Source of the DNA: Rhodothermales bacterium
GTDB taxonomy: Bacteria; Bacteroidota; Rhodothermia; Rhodothermales; Bin80
NCBI GenBank assembly: GCA_022822185.1
Contig: JAJECE010000011.1
Coordinates: forward strand, 21,006 to 85,005
Reading direction: 5' to 3'
DNA length: 64,000 nt
Under the pieces are notes generated by a model. The model did no database searches. It saw nothing but the letters and a program-made list of their open reading frames with translations, and was not told where the DNA came from. The first letter of the stretch is position 1; every line of letters starts with the position of its first letter. The translations under genes and the position numbers were made by a program. This document shows positions 26,714 to 34,570 of this stretch, one piece after another.

Positions 26714-28348
26714 ATGGAAAATCGCGCGGCACACTTAGCATCTTTGGGCAAAGAAGAACTAATTGAATTAGTTCAGGAACAGGCTTCGATAATCCTGGAG
26801 AAAGAAGAAATTATCCAAGAGAAAGAGGAAATTATCCTAGAGAAAGAAGAAATTATCCAAGAGAAAGAGGAGATTATTCTAAATCAGGAGGGGGTTCTCC
26901 AATCTAGAGAAGCCTGCATTGCGTATCTCAAGCAGATGTATTATGGACAGAAGCGGGAGCGGTTTACGGAGGTTCCCCATGCGCAGGGAGAATTGTTTTG
27001 GACTCCATCCTCTGGGGTGGAGGAGCCCGTTTCTGAAGTCCCGCCGGAAGAACCTGCGACCCCCAAACCGTCGAAGCGGAAGGGGAAGCGGAAGCCCTCC
27101 TTGCGGGGCAAGATTCCAGATCACATTCCGCACGAGGTCATTGTATTGGATCCCGATATTGACCTTGAGGGTCTGATCAAGATTGGGGAGGAATCTCGTG
27201 TGATTCTGCAGAGGACTCCCGCCAGAGTGAAGGTCATCAAATTGATTCGGAATAAGTACTGTGACCCGAAAAACCCTAAAGCGGGGGTTCATGTTGCGGA
27301 TTTACCCGATCATGTAATTGGGAAGTTGACGGCAGACAGCGGGTTACTGGCTCAGGTGACGGTCGACAAATTTGTGTACCATACGCCCGCCGAACGCATC
27401 TCGCAGCAGTTTTCGCAGGAGGGACTTGAGATTCCGAAGTCGACGATTGTGGGCTGGCACCGAGCGGTTGCGAAGCGTCTAGTTATTCTGTGGATTTTAT
27501 TGCAGGAAACGATCCTGAATGGAGCGTATCTCCAAGTGGACGAGACCCGGATTCCCGTTCAGGATCCGCTGAAAAGTAAATTGACGGGCAAGCATCATCT
27601 GGGCTATTATTGGGTGTATTCGGATCCCGTGAATCAGTTAGTAATGTTCGACTATCAGAAAGGACGATCCCGGGATGGCCCGATGGCCATCCTGGAGGGG
27701 TTCAAAGGTGCCTTACAGACCGATGGATACGTCGTGTATGACATATTTGAGAACTTTGAGGAGATTGAATTACATGGCTGTTGGGCCCATGTCCGGCGAT
27801 ATTTTCACAAAGCAAAAAAGATTCAACCGAATCATGCAAATCATGTGCTGCATCTGATACAAAAACTCTATGCAGTGGAGAAAAAACTTCGGAAAGATGC
27901 GGTTTCGTTTGAAACGCGTGTGGAAGTTCGTCAAGAAAAGTCGGTTCCGATTCTGGATGAACTCAAGATCTACCTTGAGACGCATCCCACGATCCCCGAA
28001 TGTCCGTGGCATGTTGCGGTGAACTATGCGCTGAATCGTTGGGACCGATTGATCCGCTTCACCAAGAACGGTGCGGTTGAGATTGACAATAATCTGGTGG
28101 AAAACCGAATTCGACCGGTTGCTCTGGGGAGAAAGAATTATTTATTTGCCGGCTCCCATGATGCTGCCAGAGATGCCGCAATCCTCTATTCGCTGATGAG
28201 CACCTGTAAATTGCATGGCGTAAACTATGTCGAATGGCTCAAGGATGTATTGGAGCGGATTCCGAAAACCCCGAAGGAGTTGCTTCCTACACTCTTGCCC
28301 CACTACTGGAAGGCCGAACGGGAGGCAAAGCTTGCCAAAGCGGCATAG
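26714..28348 (+). CDS. tnpC: IS66 family transposase
   Basis: A 544-aa DDE transposase. The N-terminus is a leucine-zipper coiled coil built from a repeated EKEEII heptad-like unit (about residues 28-56, encoded by 24-bp direct DNA repeats), followed by KQMYYGQKRERF, typical of IS66 TnpC. A basic stretch (KPSKRKGKRKPSLRGK) and a zinc-finger-like region precede the catalytic core: D in YLQVDETRI, D in LQTDGYVVYD, and E in IDNNLVENRIRPVALG with GRKNYLFAGSH. It reads intact. The repeated coiled-coil unit varies easily in number and may differ between copies. Confidence 0.95.
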   Translation: MENRAAHLASLGKEELIELVQEQASIILEKEEIIQEKEEIILEKEEIIQEKEEIILNQEGVLQSREACIAYLKQMYYGQKRERFTEVPHAQGELFWTPSSGVEEPVSEVPPEEPATPKPSKRKGKRKPSLRGKIPDHIPHEVIVLDPDIDLEGLIKIGEESRVILQRTPARVKVIKLIRNKYCDPKNPKAGVHVADLPDHVIGKLTADSGLLAQVTVDKFVYHTPAERISQQFSQEGLEIPKSTIVGWHRAVAKRLVILWILLQETILNGAYLQVDETRIPVQDPLKSKLTGKHHLGYYWVYSDPVNQLVMFDYQKGRSRDGPMAILEGFKGALQTDGYVVYDIFENFEEIELHGCWAHVRRYFHKAKKIQPNHANHVLHLIQKLYAVEKKLRKDAVSFETRVEVRQEKSVPILDELKIYLETHPTIPECPWHVAVNYALNRWDRLIRFTKNGAVEIDNNLVENRIRPVALGRKNYLFAGSHDAARDAAILYSLMSTCKLHGVNYVEWLKDVLERIPKTPKELLPTLLPHYWKAEREAKLAKAA

Positions 28349-28401
28349 CCTCCCTGCCAGCGGACATTAACAATATTGTTGGTGCGAATTGTGCATGCAT
28401 G

Positions 28402-28423
28402 TATGGGATTCTCGCACGGATAC
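28402..28423 (-). repeat. IS66 right inverted repeat
   Basis: The complement reads GTATCCGTGCGAG then AATCCCATA, mirroring the left repeat. Confidence 0.88.
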
Positions 28424-28431
28424 GCTGAATA
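28424..28431. repeat. IS66 target site duplication, right copy
   Basis: GCTGAATA is identical to 26519-26526. It supports a transposition event that has not been rearranged since. Confidence 0.9.
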
Positions 28432-29225
28432 TACCCCGCACTGGCGGGAAATCACTGTAATCCCTCCCGACTGCAACCTGAATGTGACGTTCATCACAGT
28501 CTCCATCGTTGACGGGATCTACACCAAACCATCCTGTGCCCGGCAGCCAGCATTCAACCCAGGCATGACTCTCACTTCGCCCGCCATGACCACTGTCCGA
28601 TCCAAGATAGCCTGACACATAACGGGAGGGAATGCCCCAACTCCGCAATATCGAGATCATCACATGAGCATAATCCTGACACACGCCCCGACCACCTTCA
28701 AGGATGTGATCTATCGGCGACTGCGCGGTGGTACTCCCGGGCTCGTAGACAAAGGCCGTGCGCAGCGTCGCTTTAAGTTTCTGGATGCTGTTCAAGGGAG
28801 TGTTGCCCTTCTCGATCCCAAATTCTTTCATAAATCGCTTCAACGTGGCAGATGAGGGTTGCGCAAAATGACTCGGCTGGAGCATGATCCACTGCTGTGG
28901 ATCCTGTATAGAAGCTTCAAGAGCATCCCAGTTTAAGGTTTCAAGAGAATCAGGCAGCGGAGGCTGGGAAACTACATCAACCTCAGAGATTGCACGGATG
29001 TGAAGTTCGTGATGCGGGCTGGGACGATCAAAAAAAATGCCCCTGATTACCGTAAGGAGCACTGAACGTAAAAATGGCACCCCCGGGATCAGTGTTAAGA
29101 GAAAAGTTGCGGACCAACTGGCGAAGATTACGGGCAGGTACAAGGAAAAGTGTAAGCACCGATCCAGTTACGGCGCTTTTGTATGTAAATTTCAACTCAT
29201 GACGTATGGAATAGCGGGCAGTCAT
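28424..29225 (-). pseudogene. Transglutaminase-like protease gene, disrupted
   Basis: The product would be a bacterial transglutaminase-like cysteine protease. The N-terminal domain begins MTARYSIRHELKFTYKSAVTG; the catalytic Cys is in GGRGVCQDYAHVM, His in ESHAWVECWLPGTGW, and Asp in FGVDPVNDG. Two lesions exist. An A8 run at 29030-29037 (one base more than the reading frame needs) shifts GHFF into a stop, and restoring A7 gives GHFFDRPSPHHELH. The IS66 insertion removes the last 20 residues. It starts by overlapping the alpha-E gene by 4 bp and was the third gene of a conserved ATP-grasp / alpha-E / transglutaminase operon. Confidence 0.88.
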
Positions 29226-30190
29226 GATGGTAATCCCTGCTCTAAGGAATAATGTATATACTCTTCAATGATGAGGTTGTGGAGTGTACGACAGCCTTCA
29301 GCAAAATCTTCCAGGAAATCCTGTGTATCTGCATCATCCACGGAGGCCTGCAAATTTGTCTCAATTGCAGCGGCTAAGCGCAATGCGTGGCGATGCGGTG
29401 CTCTTCGCGGATGCCGTCCCCCCGCCGGATCTATGCCTGCCAGTAAAAACTGAACGGACCGGGTCGAGAAACTCAGGGAATACGGAATCTCAGGATTGGC
29501 AATCAAAAAAGCCAGTGCCTGTTCAGACTGAATCATCATTGAATAGGTTCGGCAGTATGCCTCGTAGGCCGCGCATACATGCAGCAGCCCTGCCCACGTC
29601 TGAGATTTTTTACTAGACGGACAGGACCATGCCTGCAACAGGGCTGTCTGGAGTTGTAAACGCTCTACAAAGCGGCCCAACTCAAAGAACCTCCACGCAT
29701 GATCTCTGGACATTCTGGTCTCAATAACGCCGGATAAATGTCGAAGTCGGTCAACGACCCCCGCAGGCAGCCTGTTGGGACCCTGCCCCCAATACTCTGT
29801 GAAGTTGCAGTTTCGGAGCCATAGAAAACCATCATTAAGACAGGTCCAAACCCGAACAGGCAGCCAGGGACGAAGCTGTTTGGCATTCTCACGGGCTTTC
29901 GCCCAACTCTGAATAATGGAATCACGATTTTCGGTGTCTTCAATCAGATGAGCCGCAAGCGCAAAGGCATCAGGAACCAGAAAGGCTTCCGCATTGCCAG
30001 TTTCCGTAGGAGATATGGGAGGAGGCTGGCCCAGTGCCGCATACAAGATCCGCCAGCCGTGCGCCAATACATCAACAGGCCGATCAACTAGACGTGCAAG
30101 ATGATGGTCCAGTAGACGCGCCGAATGCTCAGCACGCTCAAAATATCGACCCATCCAGTAAAAATCTCCAGCAGCTCTAGCCAGCATCAC
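29222..30190 (-). CDS. Alpha-E domain protein (DUF403)
   Basis: A 322-aa, almost wholly helical protein: MMLARAAGDFYWMGRYFERAEHSARLLDHH is the family's opening, and RSVQFLLAGIDPA with HRHALRLAAAIETNL comes near the C-terminus. Function is unknown, but it occurs with a circularly permuted ATP-grasp and a transglutaminase in a proposed peptide- or glutamate-linked modification system. It overlaps both neighbours by 4 bp, so the operon is tightly coupled. Intact here although its transglutaminase partner is broken. Confidence 0.9.
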   Translation of the reverse strand: MMLARAAGDFYWMGRYFERAEHSARLLDHHLARLVDRPVDVLAHGWRILYAALGQPPPISPTETGNAEAFLVPDAFALAAHLIEDTENRDSIIQSWAKARENAKQLRPWLPVRVWTCLNDGFLWLRNCNFTEYWGQGPNRLPAGVVDRLRHLSGVIETRMSRDHAWRFFELGRFVERLQLQTALLQAWSCPSSKKSQTWAGLLHVCAAYEAYCRTYSMMIQSEQALAFLIANPEIPYSLSFSTRSVQFLLAGIDPAGGRHPRRAPHRHALRLAAAIETNLQASVDDADTQDFLEDFAEGCRTLHNLIIEEYIHYSLEQGLPS

Positions 30191-31590
30191 GCACTCCTTT
30201 CGTTTTCATTAATAATCCATAGATCCTTGCAGCCTCCACCCTGACTTGAATTGACGACTAGACTTCCCTGACGAAGCGCGACGCGGCAGAGCCCCCCAGG
30301 CGCGACCCAGGTTTCTTTTCTTCCTCGAAGCACAAAAGGGCGAACATCTACATGGCGCGGTACAATCTTCCCGCCAACAAAGCACGGTGCACGGGAAAGA
30401 GCGAGCGTCGGTTGAGAAATAAAATTCGCCGGATCACTTCGCAACCGTTTAGAAAAATCTCTTTTCTCCTTTGCTGATGCATGCGGCCCGACCAACATTC
30501 CGTACCCCCCGGACCCTCCGACCTCCTTCACAACTAATCTATCAAGATTTTCCAGTGTATACGTCAGTCCCTCGGTGGTCCTGCACAGGTACGTCTCAAC
30601 ATTTGAAAGAATCGGCTCCTCCGAAAGAAAATATCGGATCAGTTTGGGTACATAGGCATAAAGTGCCTTATCATCGGCCACACCGGTACCCGGGGCATTG
30701 GCAATGATAACATTACCCATCCGATATGCATGAAACAGGCCGGGGACTCCCAGAAGGGAATCACTGCGAAACGTCACCGGATCCAGAAATTCGTCATTCA
30801 CCCTTCGGTAGATCACATCAACTCTCTTGAGTCCAGAGACCGTTCGCATGTACACTAGACCGTTATGTACAACCATGTCACGTCCTTCAACGAGTTCAGC
30901 CCCCATCTCACCGGCGAGAAAGGCATGTTCATAGTACGCTGAACTGTACCGGCCGGGAGTCAATACTGCTATCCGTGGACGTTGTGTCCAAGTAGCAAGT
31001 GAGGCCAACTGAGAATAAAGCTGCCCTGGGTATGGAAGAACCTCCCGCACATTGTGCGCCCGATACAGCCGTGGCATGGCCTGCTTTATCGCAGCACGGC
31101 AGGCAAGCATGTAAGAGACACCTGACGGCACACGAAGATTATCCTCAAGGACGGAAAATCCATCGTGAGTACGGACTATATCTGTGCCGCAAACTGAGAC
31201 ATAAGTATCGTGGGGGACCTTTGTGTCCAGCATTTCCATGCGATATTGGGGGCATCCCAAAACCAGTTCATGAGGTACGATACCATCACGCAGTGACCAC
31301 CCTTCATGGTAAATATCCTTCAGGAACAGATTGAGCGCGTGCAAGCGCTGGCGAAGTCCCTGGTCAATATGATCCCATTCAGAATCAGTTAGAACCCGCG
31401 GCACGCAGTCAATCGGAATAATTTGCTCCGTAACTTCTTTTTTCCCAATTACCGTGAAGGTGATCCCCTCATGAAGAAACTGTCGCCGGACACCATCATG
31501 AAGCTGCATCAACAGCTCTGATGTGGCATTATTGAACGCCGTGCCCAGTTGCTGCGCCGCCGGACGCAATGTCCCGTCGCCATGGAACAT
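30187..31590 (-). CDS. Circularly permuted ATP-grasp type 2 protein
   Basis: A 467-aa protein. GVSYMLACRAAIKQAMPRLY, RIAVLTPGRYSSAYYEHAFLA, VIYRRVNDEFLDP, NVIIANAPGTGVADDKALY, LVVKEVGGSGGYGMLVGP and the closing GGLCRVALRQGSLVVNSSQGGGCKDLW are the DUF404/DUF407 ATP-grasp blocks. Members are thought to form peptide-like bonds. Family members usually have a few more residues before the first motif (YDEM-like; here RFRDEMFHGDG). The frame is open upstream to about 31665 but without ATG/GTG/TTG, so the true start may be the Met at 31590, or an upstream frameshift may have cut off the N-terminus. Confidence 0.88.
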   Translation of the reverse strand: MFHGDGTLRPAAQQLGTAFNNATSELLMQLHDGVRRQFLHEGITFTVIGKKEVTEQIIPIDCVPRVLTDSEWDHIDQGLRQRLHALNLFLKDIYHEGWSLRDGIVPHELVLGCPQYRMEMLDTKVPHDTYVSVCGTDIVRTHDGFSVLEDNLRVPSGVSYMLACRAAIKQAMPRLYRAHNVREVLPYPGQLYSQLASLATWTQRPRIAVLTPGRYSSAYYEHAFLAGEMGAELVEGRDMVVHNGLVYMRTVSGLKRVDVIYRRVNDEFLDPVTFRSDSLLGVPGLFHAYRMGNVIIANAPGTGVADDKALYAYVPKLIRYFLSEEPILSNVETYLCRTTEGLTYTLENLDRLVVKEVGGSGGYGMLVGPHASAKEKRDFSKRLRSDPANFISQPTLALSRAPCFVGGKIVPRHVDVRPFVLRGRKETWVAPGGLCRVALRQGSLVVNSSQGGGCKDLWIINENERSA

Positions 31591-32103
31591 CTCGTCTCGA
31601 AAACGGCTTTCCAGCGAATAATGAGCGAACCCTCCTTCGCCAGCAACGTGGGGCCCACTACGCTTGACCGCACACGATCAAAAGACATGTGTGCCGTTGT
31701 GCTCAACTTATCCGGAACAGATGTGGTTGCCGTCTCCAGTGTATCCATGTTCGGTACAATCCTATGTTCTTGGCCAGATTTATTGTAGCCGCCGGTTCAA
31801 TATACTACAATTTATCGCAGCGGCGCAGTTCAATCGTCTTCCAAGAACTGTCAGATTTTCTGAAAGCCATGAATAAGCACAGATGACTTTGAACAGCCCC
31901 GGATACATTGAACCGGACCGAAAGTCAGACTCAACACTTTTATAATACCATTAGCAGTGATGCCAGCCGGCAGAAGGCTTACATAACCCCGGCCATCGTT
32001 GTTCTCAAAAAGAACAGACTGGGTTCAGAATATGACTACCTATAATGACCCACTGCAATAGTATATAAACCGACGATAATCTATCATTCGATACGGATGT
32101 AGA
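31591..32103. other. 513-bp intergenic region without recognisable gene
   Basis: Only short unconvincing frames are present. It separates the ATP-grasp operon (transcribed leftward) from the 3' end of the R-M operon, also leftward, so it should contain the promoter of the ATP-grasp operon and the terminator of the R-M pair. No clear motif is seen. Confidence 0.4.
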
Positions 32104-33042
32104 TCAATTCGTCCGGTTTTCGGACGGATAGAGAATGGTGGAGATCCTTTCGGAAACTTCTTCGGCAGGCAGGCGGGGGATGACCGGGTCATGATCGATG
32201 CCGTGCTTTTCAAGTGCAGCTTGGAATTTCACAAAACGGGTTGCAGCTTGGAGTTCAACCCATGCCACCCCTAAATCGTCCAGTTGGATCTTGTTGGTCT
32301 CGGAGAGTGTATGCCCGATGAATATATCCGACTCACGTGAGAAGGCGGAATCTGCACTTTCGGGATTCCCCTTCCCCATGAGTTTTACCTCGCACCTTAA
32401 ATTCCGGTTAGTCGACTTCAGATAGAAATCTACCTCACGGTCTACCCCTTCTCCTCTAATTTTAGACGGGGTTCCTCGTCCATAATCGCATTGGACATCA
32501 AAGAGTTTACAGAGCGTATTCATCAGAGGAACTTCTACCTGCTTACCCATAGACGACCAAGCACTACCACTGATGGAGTTCCGTTTTAGCGCTAAGGCGT
32601 TGATCACGATGAGGCTCTCGTTCAGTGTTAATTCAACAGTGACTTTATGCAAGCGGATGGACAGCATAATGTTGACATCGGCATTGGCATCCGCAAGACG
32701 CTCAATAGACTCTCGTAGATGCTCATAAGACTCATTGGATAGTTCGATAATCACTGACTTTTTACCGCTATGTGCAATGTTGTTAATAGTCTTTTTCGCG
32801 GTGCCCGCATGGTTAGCGATTTCTGGAGGTTTAAACCGGGCAGAGTCTAAGAAATGATCCCTGTACCAGTCAAGTGTGATTTCTCTGTCTGACATTTTCG
32901 CCTTCACCACCTCCCTGAAAAATTCCATACATTCTTGCATAAACCTTTCCCGGATTGCATGTACGACCAGTTTTCTGTGATCGGTACCGGATAATAGGAA
33001 TTCCACAACCCGCTTAACATCTACCTGACAATCCACACTCAT
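32104..33042 (-). CDS. Type II restriction endonuclease, CfrBI-like
   Basis: A 312-aa protein overlapping the DNA methyltransferase gene by 4 bp (33039-33042). GSAWSSMGKQVEVPLMNTL (about 163-181) and a PD-(D/E)xK-like site, REVDFYLKS then LRCEVKLMGKGNPE (about 210-230), resemble the CfrBI restriction endonuclease family. CfrBI cleaves CCWWGG, and its cognate enzyme is an m4C methyltransferase, which matches the neighbour here. The family name is from memory of motifs; the role as the partner nuclease follows strongly from position and active-site pattern. Target sequence not proven. Confidence 0.72.
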   Translation of the reverse strand: MSVDCQVDVKRVVEFLLSGTDHRKLVVHAIRERFMQECMEFFREVVKAKMSDREITLDWYRDHFLDSARFKPPEIANHAGTAKKTINNIAHSGKKSVIIELSNESYEHLRESIERLADANADVNIMLSIRLHKVTVELTLNESLIVINALALKRNSISGSAWSSMGKQVEVPLMNTLCKLFDVQCDYGRGTPSKIRGEGVDREVDFYLKSTNRNLRCEVKLMGKGNPESADSAFSRESDIFIGHTLSETNKIQLDDLGVAWVELQAATRFVKFQAALEKHGIDHDPVIPRLPAEEVSERISTILYPSENRTN

Positions 33043-34337
33043 CTCATGGAAGCGTTTATATCAGAAACACTCAGAAATCTAGTATGCACAGGTACGCGTG
33101 CCCGAATCCTGGCAACATACTCCGCGGATAATTCCGTTAGAAAGAAACGTCGACCTAAACTGTGTGCCACTGCCGCCACGGTTCCACTTCCACCAAAAGG
33201 ATCAAATACGAGATCACCCAACATACTGTAATACCGAATCACCCGCTCACAAAGCGCGGGTGGGAATACTGCCGAATGAGTCTTATCACTGACAGGATCA
33301 ATTTCCCAAACATTGGTGGATTCGAACGCTCCAGTGACCTTGCTGGCATTTAGTACTTCGTCATCATACTGTCGCATATTCCAGTCAGGCAGACGGGGAG
33401 ATTTTCTGCGATAAACCATTAGATATTCGGTCACCGTATTCGGCTTATATCCTAGTGGCTTCCGGTGCTGGAGAAACCCGCCGACCCGATTTTTGACGGA
33501 AAAATCTGGTTTTCGCCATACAAGATCGTCGATGAAATCCCATCCATCTTTCACCAAAAAGTGATGGATATCAAATGGGATCGGATAGCGCCGTGATGCA
33601 TGTTGTCTATTCGGGCGCGGGAGGATAATCGGGGACGAGTTAACGACCAAGAACCGTCCATCCTTGGTAAGCCGGTGGACTTCCCGAAAAACATCTCTCA
33701 GGAACTCCAGGTATGCCCTGTAAGATGGATACAACGAATAATCTCGTGCATTGTAGTACGGCGGTGATGTGAAGACGAGATGGAATGCTGAGGCACGGAT
33801 ATGCACTAGTATATCCCGCACATCCCCTTCTACAACCACATCCTGCAGTCGACCATCCACGGCGGCGTGATCAGGGTCATTGCCGCGTTGCCTGCCGTGC
33901 AATTCAATGGCAATATAGTCCCGTACCATCTCATTCGGGTGGCTGTCTAGGGGGGCGAGTTCGTTCAGTACCGAATCGTCTGCGCGAAAAACGAGAAGAG
34001 CCTGAATTGCCTGGATGACAATTTTTGGATCGGGCGAGGTGATCACCCGCCTAAAGAATGGAATCAACTCCTCCGACCGCTGTCTCCCCAACGAGGATAC
34101 ACATTCCCTTTTTACTTCCGTAGACCTGTCCGACACATAAAGCGCCGTCAATGCCTTTCGGATGCTCTCGCCGCGAAACTTCCCTAGTTGTTTGACAGCC
34201 TCTCTGCGGACATCCCTTGATTGGTGATCAAGGAGAGACAGGAACACACTAGGATCGTAGGATTCAGGGTTGTGAATGCGCCCAATACTGCGCAGCGAGG
34301 AAAGGATCTTGCGGGCAGACGACTCTGCCCCATCCAA
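33039..34337 (-). CDS. HEAT-repeat-fused DNA methyltransferase (m4C-type)
   Basis: A 432-aa protein. Residues about 25-140 form three HEAT-like helical repeats (SRDVRREAVKQLGKFRG, STEVKRECVSSLGRQRS, DPKIVIQAIQALLVFRA). The methyltransferase follows in beta-class order: motif IV FTSPPYYNARDYSLY (about 198), target region, then motif I DPFGGSGTVAAVAHSLGRRF (about 375) and FLTELSAEYVARI. SPPY is typical of N4-cytosine enzymes. The annotated start is TTG at 34337, directly beside a C9 tract (34341-34349 on the plus strand as G9). The nearest ATG (34359) is out of frame with nine bases but would be in frame with eight or eleven, so the gene may be phase-variable. It is co-transcribed with the endonuclease. 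Confidence 0.85.
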   Translation of the reverse strand: MDGAESSARKILSSLRSIGRIHNPESYDPSVFLSLLDHQSRDVRREAVKQLGKFRGESIRKALTALYVSDRSTEVKRECVSSLGRQRSEELIPFFRRVITSPDPKIVIQAIQALLVFRADDSVLNELAPLDSHPNEMVRDYIAIELHGRQRGNDPDHAAVDGRLQDVVVEGDVRDILVHIRASAFHLVFTSPPYYNARDYSLYPSYRAYLEFLRDVFREVHRLTKDGRFLVVNSSPIILPRPNRQHASRRYPIPFDIHHFLVKDGWDFIDDLVWRKPDFSVKNRVGGFLQHRKPLGYKPNTVTEYLMVYRRKSPRLPDWNMRQYDDEVLNASKVTGAFESTNVWEIDPVSDKTHSAVFPPALCERVIRYYSMLGDLVFDPFGGSGTVAAVAHSLGRRFFLTELSAEYVARIRARVPVHTRFLSVSDINASMR

Positions 34338-34340
34338 AAT

Positions 34341-34349
34341 GGGGGGGGG
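34341..34349 (-). repeat. C9 homopolymer at the methyltransferase start
   Basis: Nine consecutive C on the coding strand lie between an upstream ATG (34359-34357) and the open methyltransferase frame. Slippage to C8 or C11 would fuse MPSTPP to the ILDGAESSARK frame. Confidence 0.6.
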
Positions 34350-34570
34350 TAGATGGCATGGAGGTACTTGAAGTCCGTCTAACCGATAATATACTGCACT
34401 TTACTAGATTTTGTGCAACATCACTAATAATATCATAACAACAGACGCGCATTCTCAGCGAGGATTACTTCCCTGTGAATCAGGCCAGCGGCAACTGGAA
34501 TTGTAACATACCCCTTTGAAATAGACATCCAGCAAGTATCTTCGCCGATTCCATGTGAAACCACGCCAGA

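Larger units (their letters stand above)
26527..28423 (+). mobile_element. Complete IS66-family element (1897 bp)
   Basis: Bounded by 22-bp imperfect inverted repeats (GTATCCGTACGGGAACCCCATA and the complement of GTATCCGTGCGAGAATCCCATA; 18 of 22 identical) and a perfect 8-bp target duplication GCTGAATA. It carries a single transposase gene without tnpA/tnpB, which places it with the ISBst12-like single-ORF group. It is inserted in the 3' part of a transglutaminase gene. Confidence 0.92.

Noticed and set aside
28367..28423. C-terminal end of the open transglutaminase frame inside IS66
   Set aside because: It is read-through into the right inverted repeat; the true C-terminus lies at 26459-26518.
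34264..34452. Separate 62-aa gene at the methyltransferase start
   Set aside because: It is the alternative frame through the C9 tract, better explained as the upstream half of a slipping start region.
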